64,000 nt of DNA from contig NZ_JANUGZ010000002.1 in NCBI RefSeq assembly GCF_024753205.1, forward strand, positions 930,001 through 994,000, in the 5' to 3' direction. Of this stretch, positions 1 through 9,532 are shown piece after piece (the first letter of the stretch is position 1; each line of letters begins with the position of its first letter). Source of the stretch: Massilia aurea. Its GTDB lineage: Bacteria > Pseudomonadota > Gammaproteobacteria > Burkholderiales > Burkholderiaceae_D. A program made the translations under genes and the position numbers. The notes beneath the pieces are model-generated. The model searched no databases. It was not told the DNA's origin and saw nothing but the letters and a program-made list of their open reading frames with translations.

Positions 1-651
1 TGGCGCCAGCCCGATGGCAAGGTCGTGCTGCCGTTTGACTTCATCCGCATCGCCGAAGAAAGCGGGCTCATCATCGAGATCGGCGCCTGGGTCATGCGCA
101 CCGCCTGCCTCGAGCTGGCGCGCTGGCAGCGCCAGCCGGCAACGGCCGGCCTGACGCTGTCCGTCAACGTCAGCGCGCGCCAGTTCACCGAACCGGATTT
201 CGCCACGCTGCTGGCAACGATTTTTTCCGAAACCGGCGTACAGCCGTCGGGGCTGCGCCTGGAGCTGACCGAAAGCCTGGTCGTGACTGATTTCACATCG
301 ACCGCGCAGACGATGGCCACACTGAAACAGCAGGGTGTCTCGTTTTCGCTGGACGACTTCGGCACCGGCTACTCGTCGCTGGCCTACCTGCGCAAGCTGC
401 CGCTGGACCAGCTCAAGATCGACCGCTCGTTCATGCGCGAGGTCCTCACCGACCAGAACGACGCCTCGATCGTGCGCTCGATCATCGGGCTGGGCGACAG
501 CCTGGGCTTGCAGGTGATTGCCGAAGGCGTGGAAACGGCAGGCCAGCGCCAGTTTCTGGCCAATGCAGGCTGCCATCTCTACCAGGGCTTCCTGTACCAG
601 CCGGCGATGAGTGCCGAACTGTTCGTGCAGTACGTGACCGGCACGCATTAA
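1..651 (+). CDS. EAL-domain c-di-GMP phosphodiesterase, C-terminal part (5' end outside window)
   Basis: The frame is open from base 1, so the gene begins upstream. The 216 visible residues are the C-terminal three quarters of an EAL domain. They include the DDFGTGYSS loop, the LKIDRSF strand, an AEGVE motif and the terminal YQGFLYQPA segment. EAL proteins hydrolyse cyclic di-GMP in the cytoplasm to control motility and biofilm formation. The conserved catalytic residues visible here look intact, so activity is plausible. The E-A-L signature itself lies outside the window. Whether a GGDEF, PAS or membrane part precedes it cannot be seen. Confidence 0.93.
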   Translation, partial: WRQPDGKVVLPFDFIRIAEESGLIIEIGAWVMRTACLELARWQRQPATAGLTLSVNVSARQFTEPDFATLLATIFSETGVQPSGLRLELTESLVVTDFTSTAQTMATLKQQGVSFSLDDFGTGYSSLAYLRKLPLDQLKIDRSFMREVLTDQNDASIVRSIIGLGDSLGLQVIAEGVETAGQRQFLANAGCHLYQGFLYQPAMSAELFVQYVTGTH

Positions 652-652
652 A

Positions 653-675
653 AAAGCCCGCACGCGGCGGGCTTT
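653..675. terminator. Bidirectional intrinsic terminator between the EAL gene and ompW
   Basis: A perfect 9-bp stem (AAAGCCCGC / GCGGGCTTT) encloses a 5-nt loop, directly after the EAL stop codon. Read on the minus strand the stem is followed by six T residues, so it should also end the convergent ompW transcript. Confidence 0.85.
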
Positions 676-697
676 CGTCATGCGGCTTGCGCCGTGC

Positions 698-1381
698 TTA
701 AAACTTGTAACCCACCGCCAGCACGATCGCCACCGGATCCAGTTTCATGAACTGGGTCTGGCCGGTCGAGAAGTGCACGTCGGTGCGCAGACGCGTCTTG
801 ATGACCGTCGCGTCGGCGAACCAGCGCTCGTCGAAGTTCATCGCGATACCGACTTGCGCGCTGTAGGTCAGCTTGTTGTCGATCTTGAAGGTGGTTGGCA
901 CGTCGCTGCCAGGATTGGTGATCGAGGTCAGCTTGCCGTTACCGCGTTCCTTCATGAAATACGCGTAGGTCGGGCCCACGCCGATGAACGGACGGAAGGC
1001 CGCGGTCGGCGCGAAGAAGCGGTACTGGAAGAACGCGGTCGGCGGCAGCGCCTCGACCGTGCCCACCGAACCCACGCCGGTGATCGCGCCCGCACCATAG
1101 ATCTGGTGCTTGTATGGCGTGCCGAGGGCGCCCTCGACCGACAGATTGTCGGTGAAGCTGTACGACAGAATCACGACCGGCTGCATGTCGTTGCCGACGT
1201 CGGCCTTGGTGCCTGGCAGTGCCGGCGCGCTGATGTCGCCGCTTTCGACCTTCGGCATCAGTCGGTTGAAACCGATTTTGGCGGTGATCTGACCGGCCGA
1301 TTGCGCCGACGCGCCCGTGGCGAACGCCAGTGCGGCGGCGACACCCGCAACCTTGGCGATACTGCTAAAACGAACTTTCAT
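698..1381 (-). CDS. ompW: OmpW family outer-membrane protein
   Basis: 227 residues with a Sec signal peptide (cut expected after Ala-Ser-Ala at 24-26). The rest is an OmpW-type eight-stranded beta-barrel pattern ending in the C-terminal Phe typical of barrel proteins (AVGYKF). The central FRPFIGVGPTYAYF segment is characteristic of the family. OmpW proteins form narrow hydrophobic channels in the outer membrane. The start is supported by AGGAGA just upstream. The gene stands alone between a terminator and the esterase gene. Family assignment is firm; the substrate is unknown. Confidence 0.9.
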   Translation of the reverse strand: MKVRFSSIAKVAGVAAALAFATGASAQSAGQITAKIGFNRLMPKVESGDISAPALPGTKADVGNDMQPVVILSYSFTDNLSVEGALGTPYKHQIYGAGAITGVGSVGTVEALPPTAFFQYRFFAPTAAFRPFIGVGPTYAYFMKERGNGKLTSITNPGSDVPTTFKIDNKLTYSAQVGIAMNFDERWFADATVIKTRLRTDVHFSTGQTQFMKLDPVAIVLAVGYKF

Positions 1382-1450
1382 GACTTCTCCTGATAGATGT
1401 GTGAGGGCCCGCCGCCAGGGCAGGCCCGCCGCTCGTTGCTGAGAACCTGC

Positions 1451-2812
1451 TTACAGCCAGCCCTTGATAGCCATGTCCTTGAAGACGTAGCGGGCGATAA
1501 GGTCGTTCTCGAATGGGGTCGGATGGATCCCGTCGGCGAACATGTAGCGGCTCACATCACCTGCCACCGTGTTGTTGGCGGTGCAGATCAGCGAGGTCCC
1601 ACCCAGCGCGTTGTTGGCGCACGCCGGGGTACTGGTGTTGGTCAAGCCATACGGGCCAGGATTTTTCACCTGGTCGTTGCTGACCGAGTACAGATCGGAG
1701 TACAGCACGCGCGCATCGTCAGCGCCCAGGCCGGCCTTGAGCTGCGTGTTGAAGGCATTGACCATCGCGGCGACCAGCGACTGGATCGCAGCCGGACGCG
1801 ACTTCGCGGTCGGCGTGCTGGCCACGTCAGGCAGGTTGGCAACGATCACGTACTTCGCGCCCTTGGCCAGCAGTTCGTTCCTGACCAGGCCAGCCATCTG
1901 CGCACCGGCAGTGCCCAGCGCTGTCACCATCGCGGTGGCGTTGGCAGTAGCGTAAGCGCCGGCAGCGGTGTTGCCGGCAGCAGTGCCGTCCGCTTGCGCG
2001 GCGGTCACGAGCGGACCGTACACGGCAGGTGCGGCAACAGCCGAATTGCCCGGCTGGGTGGCGGCAGCGCGCACGGCAGCAGCGACCAGGGTCGCATCGG
2101 TCTTGCCTGGACGGGCATTCTCGGTGGCGATCGCGGCCAGGATTGCCTGGGTGGCGGCTTGCGGGTTGGTGGCGGTGGCGCCGAGGCGGGTGGCCAGGGC
2201 GCCAGCGAAGGCTTGCGCACCGGCGGCGGTGCCGGCGCTGGTCACGGCTGCCAGTTGCATCAGCACGTCATTGCCGCCCGACAGGACCGTCACGAGCTCG
2301 GTGCCGGTGAATTTGTTGCCAGAACGGGCCAGGTGGTTGGCGATCTGGGTGACCATCGGGGTGGTCATTTCGCCGATCGGCGAGCCGGTCGCGGCATTGC
2401 CCGGGCCGATCGGATTGACCACGCGCGAGCCGCCCTGGGCGTAGTTGAAGCAATTTGGATTGTTGACGATCGGAACCGAGAAGCCAAGCGATGCGTCACC
2501 TTGCAGGCCGGTCTGCGCAGCGCATGGCGCCGGCAGTTTGAGCTGAGCAGCCATGAAGTCAAGCCAGATCTTGCCGTTCAGGTCTTCGCTCTTGGCGGTG
2601 CTGTCACCGTTGATGGTGAACTTGCCGCCGCCGGCTGCCGCCACGGCGCCAACACGGTAGGTGCCAACGTCCGACAGGCTGTCGCCGAACGAGACCTGGT
2701 TGGTGAACGTGACCCTGGTAGCCTGGTCGCCGCCCGCTGGGCTCGTGCCGCCGCCGCACGCGGACAGCAGCGCTGCCGTCAGCACGGCCAGCGCAAATTT
2801 GGTTTGACGCAT
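1451..2812 (-). CDS. SGNH/GDSL-family lipoprotein esterase or lipase
   Basis: 453 residues. The N-terminus is a lipoprotein signal with lipobox L-S-A-C (Cys19), so the protein should be anchored to a membrane outside the cytoplasm. The SGNH blocks are visible: FGDSLSD with nucleophile Ser45, a GGND block in mid-protein, and DGIHPT with catalytic Asp427 and His430. The family hydrolyses carboxylic esters and lipids. The middle section (roughly residues 170-330) is Ala-rich and longer than in minimal GDSL enzymes. The gene lies 69 bp upstream of ompW on the same strand. Family is certain; the substrate cannot be inferred. Confidence 0.9.
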   Translation of the reverse strand: MRQTKFALAVLTAALLSACGGGTSPAGGDQATRVTFTNQVSFGDSLSDVGTYRVGAVAAAGGGKFTINGDSTAKSEDLNGKIWLDFMAAQLKLPAPCAAQTGLQGDASLGFSVPIVNNPNCFNYAQGGSRVVNPIGPGNAATGSPIGEMTTPMVTQIANHLARSGNKFTGTELVTVLSGGNDVLMQLAAVTSAGTAAGAQAFAGALATRLGATATNPQAATQAILAAIATENARPGKTDATLVAAAVRAAATQPGNSAVAAPAVYGPLVTAAQADGTAAGNTAAGAYATANATAMVTALGTAGAQMAGLVRNELLAKGAKYVIVANLPDVASTPTAKSRPAAIQSLVAAMVNAFNTQLKAGLGADDARVLYSDLYSVSNDQVKNPGPYGLTNTSTPACANNALGGTSLICTANNTVAGDVSRYMFADGIHPTPFENDLIARYVFKDMAIKGWL

Positions 2813-3072
2813 TGTGTCTCCTGAGTTGAATTTTTTTCTAAACGAACGCTCGTGCTATTCGCTGCTTGCTTACTATGCCAGCGTTCATTACCCATGTATA
2901 GCAAAATCCATTGCTTAATGGCCGTTGCGATACGTACCTATCAGATGCGATGGGTCTGGCTGTCGGGGTCGGATTATAACCATCCTTTACTCGGCAGAAA
3001 GTGGGGAATTTGTAACGGGAGGCGGTAAGTCGCGGCGTACTTACGCCCCATCAATCGATTCGTTGATGTGAA

Positions 3073-4104
3073 TTAAACGTTTGGTCGACTGTTGAGCAAA
3101 CCGTGGACGATGCCCGTCGATCCATGCGCAGCGCGGCGCAGGCGATCGTTGACGCCCAACCACTCACCCTGCTGCGGCGGCGATTCGACCAGGATGACGT
3201 CGGCGCCCTGCCCGTCCATCGCGCGCAGCGCGGCGTACAGCGCATGGGCGAAGCCGGCAGGCCGCGGCGGCAGGCGCTGCGCGGCGTGGGTTTCCGGCAT
3301 GGTGCTGACGTGGATCAGCGCGACCTTGCGTCCGGCCGCGTGCAGCTGCTCGATCGTCTCGAGCAGCACCGCGCGCTCCTGCATCGCCACTGGCGTGTGC
3401 GGTGCGTAATGCGATTCGAGCGTGCCCGAGGCGCGCGGCGCGGCCGCATCGGCGGCGGCCGGCATGCGGTCGATCACGGCCGCGATCGCCTCGGCGCTGA
3501 TGTGGCCAGGGCGCAGCAGCACCGGGCCAAGCGTGTCCAGACGCGACAGGTCGACAATCGTCGATTCGATGCCAACCTGCGAGGGGCCGCCATCGAGCAC
3601 CATCGCCACCGTGTCGTCCATGGCGAATTCGTCGATGACGTGATCGGCCAGCGTCGGGCTGACATGCCCGAACTTGTTGGCCGACGGCGCGGCGATGCCG
3701 CCCTTGCCGCCCTTGAACGCGCGCAGCAGCGCCAGCGCCACGGGGTGCGACGGGCAGCGCAGGCCGACCGTGTCCTGGCCGCCGCTGACGGCATCGGGAA
3801 TGTTCGGCGCACGTTTCAGGATCATCGTCAGCGGACCGGGCCAGAAGGCCGCGGCCAGCGCGCCGGCCTCGGGCGGAATGTCGCAGGCCCAGTAGTCGAG
3901 CGGGGCTTCCGGCGCCAGGTGCACGATCACGGGATGGTCTTGCGGGCGGCCCTTGGCCGCGTAGATGGCGGCCACCGCAGCCGGATTCTCGGCATCGGCG
4001 CCCAGGCCGTACACGGTCTCGGTCGGGAACGCGACCAGCTCGCCCTCTTCGAGCAGGCGGGCGGCGGTGTCGATGACCGACTGGTCGATCTGCAGGTCGG
4101 TCAT
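3073..4104 (-). CDS. tsaC: L-threonylcarbamoyladenylate synthase, Sua5 type
   Basis: 343 residues, the long Sua5 form: a YrdC/TsaC catalytic domain (about 1-210) plus a C-terminal Sua5 domain. FPTETVYGLG near the start, AAKGRPQDHP and the SANKFGHVSPT segment are the family's substrate-binding motifs. The enzyme makes threonylcarbamoyl-AMP from Thr, bicarbonate and ATP, the first step of tRNA t6A37 modification. It is the last gene of the purC-purE-purK-sua5 run, starting 2 nt after the purK stop, so it is presumably co-transcribed with purine genes. The symbol follows TsaC usage; sua5 is equally valid. Confidence 0.94.
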   Translation of the reverse strand: MTDLQIDQSVIDTAARLLEEGELVAFPTETVYGLGADAENPAAVAAIYAAKGRPQDHPVIVHLAPEAPLDYWACDIPPEAGALAAAFWPGPLTMILKRAPNIPDAVSGGQDTVGLRCPSHPVALALLRAFKGGKGGIAAPSANKFGHVSPTLADHVIDEFAMDDTVAMVLDGGPSQVGIESTIVDLSRLDTLGPVLLRPGHISAEAIAAVIDRMPAAADAAAPRASGTLESHYAPHTPVAMQERAVLLETIEQLHAAGRKVALIHVSTMPETHAAQRLPPRPAGFAHALYAALRAMDGQGADVILVESPPQQGEWLGVNDRLRRAAHGSTGIVHGLLNSRPNV

Positions 4105-4106
4105 GG

Positions 4107-5306
4107 TCAGGCTTCGATGCCGAGGATGGCGCAGGCGGCGCGCAGACTGGCCTGCGCTTCGCCGAGGGTCGGCGCAACGAAGGTCACGTGGCCCATCTTG
4201 CGGGCGCGGCGCGGATCGTCCTTGCCGTACAGGTGCAGGTTGGCGCCCGGCAGCGCCAGCACGCGGTCCCAGGCCGGTTCGCGCGTGTTGTCAGTGTCAC
4301 CGTCAAACCACACGTCGCCCAGGATGTTGAGCATGACGCTCGGCGAATGCTGGCGCACGTCGCCCAGCGGCAGGCGCGCCATCGCGCGCACCTGCTGCGC
4401 GAACTGGCTCGTGATACAGGCATCGATCGTGTAGTGGCCGCTGTTGTGCGGGCGTGGCGCCATTTCGTTGACGACCAGCGTGCCGTCGTCGAGCACGAAG
4501 AACTCGATGCACAGCACACCGACGTAACCCAGCTGGTCAACGATGGCGCGCGCCGCATCCTGGGCCTGGCGGGCGCATTCGGGCGACACGTTCGGGCCCG
4601 GCACGGTGGTGGTAAACAGGATGCCGTCGCGATGCACGTTTTCGGCGATCGGGTACACGACCGAGGCGCCATCAATGCCGCGCGCGGTCAGCACCGACAC
4701 TTCATAGGCCAGCGGCAGCATCTTTTCAAGCATGCAGGTCACGCCGTCCATATCGTCGAAGGCTGCGCGCACATCGTCGCGCGTGCGCACGCGCACCTGG
4801 CCCTTGCCGTCGTAACCCAGGCGCACGGTTTTCAGAATACCCGGCAGCAGATCGTCACCGATGGCGTCGATGTCGGCGTGCGAGGCGATCGTCTTGTGCG
4901 GCGCCGGCATCACCTTCGAGGTTGGCGCGCACTCGACAAAGAAACGCTTTTCGGCGATGCGGTCCTGGGCGATCGACACGCACGATGCACCGGGTGCGAC
5001 AAAACTGCCTTCGGCCAGCAGTTGCAGGCTGGCGGCCGGGACGTTCTCGAACTCGGTCGTCACGGCGGCGCACAGCGCGCGCAGTTCGGCCAGCGCCGCC
5101 GCATCGTCGTAGTTGCCTTCGATGGTGCGATCGGCAACCTGCCCGGCCGGACAATCGGCGCTCGGTTCGAGCACGGCAACCTGGTAGCCCATGCTTTGCG
5201 CGGCATGCGCGAACATGCGGCCAAGCTGGCCGCCGCCCATCACGCCAAGCCAGGTGGACGGATCGGCCGATGGAAGAATTGGAGAAGTCTGCTGCGCTTG
5301 GGTCAT
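4107..5306 (-). CDS. purK: N5-carboxyaminoimidazole ribonucleotide synthase
   Basis: 399 residues of the ATP-grasp family. The N-terminus [19 protein letters not shown] is the hallmark dinucleotide-like loop, and the [19 protein letters not shown] motif is typical of PurK. It carboxylates aminoimidazole ribonucleotide using ATP and bicarbonate in de novo purine synthesis, delivering N5-CAIR to PurE, encoded immediately upstream. The start lies 4 nt after the purE stop with no strong ribosome binding site, which suggests translational coupling. Length is normal for the family. Confidence 0.97.
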   Translation of the reverse strand: MTQAQQTSPILPSADPSTWLGVMGGGQLGRMFAHAAQSMGYQVAVLEPSADCPAGQVADRTIEGNYDDAAALAELRALCAAVTTEFENVPAASLQLLAEGSFVAPGASCVSIAQDRIAEKRFFVECAPTSKVMPAPHKTIASHADIDAIGDDLLPGILKTVRLGYDGKGQVRVRTRDDVRAAFDDMDGVTCMLEKMLPLAYEVSVLTARGIDGASVVYPIAENVHRDGILFTTTVPGPNVSPECARQAQDAARAIVDQLGYVGVLCIEFFVLDDGTLVVNEMAPRPHNSGHYTIDACITSQFAQQVRAMARLPLGDVRQHSPSVMLNILGDVWFDGDTDNTREPAWDRVLALPGANLHLYGKDDPRRARKMGHVTFVAPTLGEAQASLRAACAILGIEA

Positions 5307-5310
5307 CGGA

Positions 5311-5808
5311 TCAAACAGGTAAGGTCATGGCCTGGGCGGCGGCGGTCTGGTCTCGGCGGAACTGCTCCAGTTTTTCGGCCAGCGCCTCATCATTGGCAGC
5401 AAGGATCGCCACGGCGGTCAGGGCCGCGTTGGCGGCGCCTGCCTCACCGATGGCAAACGTTGCTACCGGCACGCCTTTGGGCATCTGCACGATCGACAGC
5501 AGCGAGTCTTCGCCACGCAGGTACTTCGATGGCACGGGCACGCCCAGCACCGGCACGATGGTCTTGGCGGCCACCATGCCAGGCAGGTGCGCCGCGCCGC
5601 CGGCGCCGGCGATGATCGCGCGTAGGCCGCGCGCGCGGGCTGTCTCGGCGTAGGTGAACATTTCGTCCGGCATGCGGTGGGCCGAAATCACCGAGGCTTC
5701 GAACGGCACGCCGAACTGCTTCAGGATCGCGACCGCGTTCTGCATCACGTCCCAGTCGGACGACGAGCCCATGATGACGCCGACGAGCGGCTTGGATTGC
5801 TCGGTCAT
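5311..5808 (-). CDS. purE: N5-carboxyaminoimidazole ribonucleotide mutase (class I PurE)
   Basis: 165 residues. [13 protein letters not shown] at the N-terminus and the [10 protein letters not shown] and [11 protein letters not shown] motifs are diagnostic of class I PurE, the mutase that converts N5-CAIR to CAIR. It is paired with purK, as the bacterial two-enzyme route requires. It follows purC by 3 nt on the same strand, so the three purine genes form one tight unit. Confidence 0.97.
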   Translation of the reverse strand: MTEQSKPLVGVIMGSSSDWDVMQNAVAILKQFGVPFEASVISAHRMPDEMFTYAETARARGLRAIIAGAGGAAHLPGMVAAKTIVPVLGVPVPSKYLRGEDSLLSIVQMPKGVPVATFAIGEAGAANAALTAVAILAANDEALAEKLEQFRRDQTAAAQAMTLPV

Positions 5809-5811
5809 CGC

Positions 5812-6708
5812 TTATGCCTTCAGCTTTTCGCCGGTCAGGCGTTCGATGGCCTCGAAATACTTGGCCTGGGTTTTGTCGATGACGTCCTGCGGCAGGTTCG
5901 GCGCCGGTGCGGTCTTTGGCCACTCGGTCAGCGTTTCGAGATAGTCGCGCACGAACTGCTTGTCGAACGATGGCGGCGACATGCCCGGCGCGTACGAATC
6001 GGCTGGCCAGAAGCGCGACGAATCGGCGGTCAGCACTTCGTCCATCAGGTGCAGCACGTTGTTGTCGTCCAGGCCGAATTCGAACTTGGTGTCGGCGATG
6101 ATGATGCCGCGCGTGGCCGCGTATTCGGCAGCGGTCGTGTAGAGCTTGATGCTGATGTCGCGCATCTTGGCGGCCAGTTCGGCGCCGATTTTTTCTTCCA
6201 TCTGGGCGAACGAGATGTTTTCGTCGTGCTCGCCCAGGTCGGCCTTGGCAGCCGGCGTGAAGATCGGCTCCGGCAGCTTTTCAGCTTGCTGAAGACCGGC
6301 CGGCAGCGAGATGCCGCAGATGGCGCCGCTTTGCTGATAATCCTTCCAGCCCGAACCGATGATGTAGCCGCGCACGACGGCTTCGACCATGATCGGTTTC
6401 AGGCGCTTGGCCACGACCGCGCGGCCGGTCACCTGCTCGACTTCGTTCGGCGCGACCACGCTTTCCGGCGCAACGCCGGTCAGGTGGTTCGGCACGATGT
6501 GACCGAGCTTCTCGAACCAGAAATCGCTCATCTGGTTCAGTACCTTGCCCTTGCCGGGAATCGGCTCGTTCATGACCACGTCGAAGGCCGACAGGCGGTC
6601 GGTGGTGACGATCAGGATCTTGTCGTCGCCAACGGCGTAGTTATCGCGCACCTTGCCGTGACCGAGCAGTGGCAGGAACTGAATGGAGGATTGGTAGAGG
6701 CTGTTCAT
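5812..6708 (-). CDS. purC: Phosphoribosylaminoimidazole-succinocarboxamide synthase
   Basis: 298 residues from the ATG at 6708 (MNSLYQSS). An in-frame upstream extension exists but does not look like SAICAR synthase. [31 protein letters not shown] is the N-terminal signature in outline, and [16 protein letters not shown] and DTKFEFGLD follow. The enzyme condenses CAIR with aspartate using ATP, the step after PurE. It is the first gene of the purC-purE-purK-sua5 group and lies about 150 bp downstream of fba, with a hairpin between them. Confidence 0.96.
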   Translation of the reverse strand: MNSLYQSSIQFLPLLGHGKVRDNYAVGDDKILIVTTDRLSAFDVVMNEPIPGKGKVLNQMSDFWFEKLGHIVPNHLTGVAPESVVAPNEVEQVTGRAVVAKRLKPIMVEAVVRGYIIGSGWKDYQQSGAICGISLPAGLQQAEKLPEPIFTPAAKADLGEHDENISFAQMEEKIGAELAAKMRDISIKLYTTAAEYAATRGIIIADTKFEFGLDDNNVLHLMDEVLTADSSRFWPADSYAPGMSPPSFDKQFVRDYLETLTEWPKTAPAPNLPQDVIDKTQAKYFEAIERLTGEKLKA

Positions 6709-6828
6709 AGATGGGGTATCAGGAAAGCGGAACCGGCGGAACGGGCCGCCGGTTGTGAAAGTCAGGCAGTAAAGCCTGGTCAATGCGATATTTTACGTCA
6801 ATTTGCGACGCGGGCGATCGAACCCGGG

Positions 6829-6851
6829 GATGGCGGCGTTGCCGCCATCCG
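6829..6851 (-). terminator. Hairpin between fba and purC
   Basis: A perfect 10-bp stem (GGATGGCGGC / GCCGCCATCC) with a 3-nt loop, starting 6 nt after the fba stop codon. No U-tract follows on the minus strand. It may be a Rho-assisted terminator or a 3'-end stabiliser rather than a strong intrinsic terminator. Confidence 0.5.
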
Positions 6852-6857
6852 TGCAGT

Positions 6858-7922
6858 TTATTGAACGATCTGCGACAGCTCGCCGGCCTTGTAGCGCTCG
6901 GCCATCTTGTCGAGCGGGATCGGCTTGATCTTGTCAGCCTGGCCTTCGCAGCCAAACGACAGGAAGCGCGCCTTGCACACGTCCATTGCCGCTTCGCGCG
7001 CCGGCTTCAGGTAATCGCGTGGATCGAACTTCGACGGATTCTGGAACATGTACTTGCGAATCGCGGCCGTCATCGCCAGGCGAATGTCGGTGTCAATATT
7101 GATCTTGCGAACACCGTGCTTGATGCCTTCCTGGATCTCTTCGACCGGCACGCCGTAGGTCTCTTTCATGTCGCCGCCGAATTCGCGGATGATCGCCAGC
7201 AGTTCTTGTGGCACCGACGACGAACCGTGCATCACCAGGTGGGTGTTCGGGATGCGCGCGTGAATCTCTTTGATGCGGTCGATCGCCAGGATGTCGCCGG
7301 TTGGCTTGCGCGTGAACTTGTACGCCCCGTGCGAGGTGCCGATGGCAATTGCCAGCGCGTCGCACTGGGTGCGCTTGACGAAGTCGGCGGCCTGGTCGAC
7401 GTCGGTCAGCAGCTGCTCGCGGGTCATGGCGCCGTCGGCGCCGTGACCGTCTTCCTTGTCGCCCATCATCGTTTCGAGCGAACCGAGCACGCCCAGTTCG
7501 GCTTCGACGGTCACGCCGATCGAGTGCGCGAACTTGACGACTTCTTGCGAGACAGCGACGTTGTATTCATAGCTGGCGACGCTCTTGCCATCGGCCTCGA
7601 GCGAACCGTCCATCATCACCGACGAGAAACCCGAACGGATCGCGGCCATGCAAACTGCCGGCGACTGGCCGTGATCCTGGTGCATGACGACCGGGATGTG
7701 CGGATAGGCTTCGACAGCAGCGTCGATCAGGTGACGCAGGAAGGCTTCGCCCGCGTACTTGCGCGCGCCGGCCGAGGCCTGCATGATCACCGGGCTGTTG
7801 ACAGCGTCGGCGGCAGCCATGATGGCCTGCACCTGTTCGAGGTTGTTGACGTTAAATGCCGGCAAGCCGTAGCCGTTTTCGGCGGCGTGGTCCAGCAACT
7901 GACGCAGTGATACGAGTGCCAT
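6858..7922 (-). CDS. fba: Fructose-1,6-bisphosphate aldolase, class II
   Basis: 354 residues from the ATG at 7922 ([19 protein letters not shown]), chosen because GGAG lies at the right distance and because this is the usual family N-terminus. Zn-ligand motifs are visible ([32 protein letters not shown]). The enzyme cleaves fructose-1,6-bisphosphate in glycolysis or runs the reverse reaction in gluconeogenesis. It sits downstream of pgk and pyk on the same strand, a common betaproteobacterial arrangement. The long class II subtype with the [10 protein letters not shown] motif resembles the Calvin-type group. Confidence 0.97.
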   Translation of the reverse strand: MALVSLRQLLDHAAENGYGLPAFNVNNLEQVQAIMAAADAVNSPVIMQASAGARKYAGEAFLRHLIDAAVEAYPHIPVVMHQDHGQSPAVCMAAIRSGFSSVMMDGSLEADGKSVASYEYNVAVSQEVVKFAHSIGVTVEAELGVLGSLETMMGDKEDGHGADGAMTREQLLTDVDQAADFVKRTQCDALAIAIGTSHGAYKFTRKPTGDILAIDRIKEIHARIPNTHLVMHGSSSVPQELLAIIREFGGDMKETYGVPVEEIQEGIKHGVRKINIDTDIRLAMTAAIRKYMFQNPSKFDPRDYLKPAREAAMDVCKARFLSFGCEGQADKIKPIPLDKMAERYKAGELSQIVQ

Positions 7923-8031
7923 GGTAGTACTCCAAACAATAAAGAAACTTGTCGGGAAGCGGCGCGCGCCGAGCGCAGCATGCCGGACAACCAGCATGCC
8001 GTGAACGCATCAGGCGCGGCGCCGCGTCCCC

Positions 8032-9480
8032 TTAATCATATTCGCCCACACGCACGATCTTGAGCGCATTGGTGCCGCCGGCTTCGCCCATTGGCGAGCC
8101 CCACGTCACCACGATCAGGTCGCCCTTGCGTACGTAACCTTCGTTCATCAACAGCTCTTCGGCCTTGCGCAACACGGCGTGGCTGCCGCCTTCCTGCTCG
8201 AGGTGGAAGGCGCGCACATTGCGGTACAGCGAAGCCTTGCGCTCGGTCGTCTTGAGCGGGGTCAGTGCCAGGATCGGCGTATCGATGCTGTGACGGCTCA
8301 TCCACAACGCGGTCGAGCCCGATTCGGTCAGCGCCACGATCGCTTTCACGCGCAGGTGATGCGCGGTAAACAGCGTACCGTACGCGATGGTCTGGTCGAT
8401 ACGGGTGAACTGTTTGTTGAGGAAGTCGACGTCGACCTTGTTGTATTCGGACATCTCGGCTTCGAGGCAGACCGCCGCCATCATCTCGACGGTTTCGATC
8501 GGGTACTTGCCCGATGCGGTCTCGGCTGAGGTCATGACGGCATCGGTGCCATCGAGCACGGCGTTGGCGACGTCCGAGACTTCGGCGCGGGTCGGCACCG
8601 CGTTGACGATCATCGACTCCATCATCTGGGTCGCCGTGATGGCCAGCTTGTTCGAATCGCGCGCCATGCGGATCATGCGCTTTTGCAGCGCCGGCACGGC
8701 AGCGTTACCGACTTCAACGGCCAGGTCGCCACGGGCAACCATGATGCCATCCGACGCATCCAGAATCTCTTGCAGCAGCGGAATCGCTTCGGCGCGCTCG
8801 ATCTTGGCAATCATCATCGGCTTGTGGCCGTACGGCTCGCCGGCGATATTGGCCAGCTGGCGCGCCATTTCCATGTCGGTCGCGCTTTTCGGGAACGAAA
8901 TGGCCAGGTAGTCGGCCTGGAAGCTCATCGCGGTCTTGATGTCTTCCATGTCCTTCGACGTCAGGGCCGGCGCAGTCAGGCCGCCGCCCTGGCGGTTGAT
9001 GCCCTTGTTGTTCGACAGCTCGCCGCCCACTTTGACGGTGGTGCAGATTTCGTGGCCGGCAACGCGGTCGACGATCAGCACGATCAGGCCGTCGTTGAGC
9101 AGCAGCCTGTCGCCCGGCTTGACGTCACGCGGCAGCGCCTTGTAGTCCAGGCCCACGCGCTCCTGGTTGCCCAGTTCGCCGTTCTCGCCCCACTTGGCGT
9201 CCAGGATGAACCCGTCGCCATTGGTCAGGAAAATCTTGCCTTCTTCAAACTTGCCGACGCGGATCTTCGGACCCTGCATGTCGGCCATGATGGCCACTTC
9301 ACGGCCGCACTCGGCGGCGGCGCGGCGTACCAAGGTGGCCCGGTCGATGTGATCCTGGGCCTTCCCGTGCGAAAAGTTCAGGCGTACGACGTCGACGCCG
9401 GCGCGGATCATTTTGACGAGAATATCGAAGTCGGTCGATGCTGGGCCGATGGTTGCGACGATCTTGGTGCCACGGTACAT
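8032..9480 (-). CDS. pyk: Pyruvate kinase
   Basis: 482 residues from the ATG at 9480 (MYRGTKIVATIGPAS), preceded by AAGGA. The catalytic barrel shows NFSHG, KIERAEAI, MVARGDLAVEVG and the TATQMMESM segment. A C-terminal domain (about 350-482) carries the allosteric region. It transfers phosphate from phosphoenolpyruvate to ADP in the last glycolytic step. It lies between pgk and fba, about 50-110 bp from each, all on the minus strand. Confidence 0.97.
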   Translation of the reverse strand: MYRGTKIVATIGPASTDFDILVKMIRAGVDVVRLNFSHGKAQDHIDRATLVRRAAAECGREVAIMADMQGPKIRVGKFEEGKIFLTNGDGFILDAKWGENGELGNQERVGLDYKALPRDVKPGDRLLLNDGLIVLIVDRVAGHEICTTVKVGGELSNNKGINRQGGGLTAPALTSKDMEDIKTAMSFQADYLAISFPKSATDMEMARQLANIAGEPYGHKPMMIAKIERAEAIPLLQEILDASDGIMVARGDLAVEVGNAAVPALQKRMIRMARDSNKLAITATQMMESMIVNAVPTRAEVSDVANAVLDGTDAVMTSAETASGKYPIETVEMMAAVCLEAEMSEYNKVDVDFLNKQFTRIDQTIAYGTLFTAHHLRVKAIVALTESGSTALWMSRHSIDTPILALTPLKTTERKASLYRNVRAFHLEQEGGSHAVLRKAEELLMNEGYVRKGDLIVVTWGSPMGEAGGTNALKIVRVGEYD

Positions 9481-9532
9481 GAAGTGTCCTTGTAAAAAAC
9501 AAAGCGCAGCCACGGCTGCGCTAGGGTCTCAT

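Noticed and set aside
680-1393. Long open frame on the plus strand opposite ompW
   Set aside because: High-G+C shadow of the minus-strand gene. It has no family-like sequence, while the minus strand gives a clear OmpW with a signal peptide.
5812-6783. Upstream start for purC at 6783
   Set aside because: The extra 25 residues do not resemble SAICAR synthase, and the ATG at 6708 gives the usual N-terminus.
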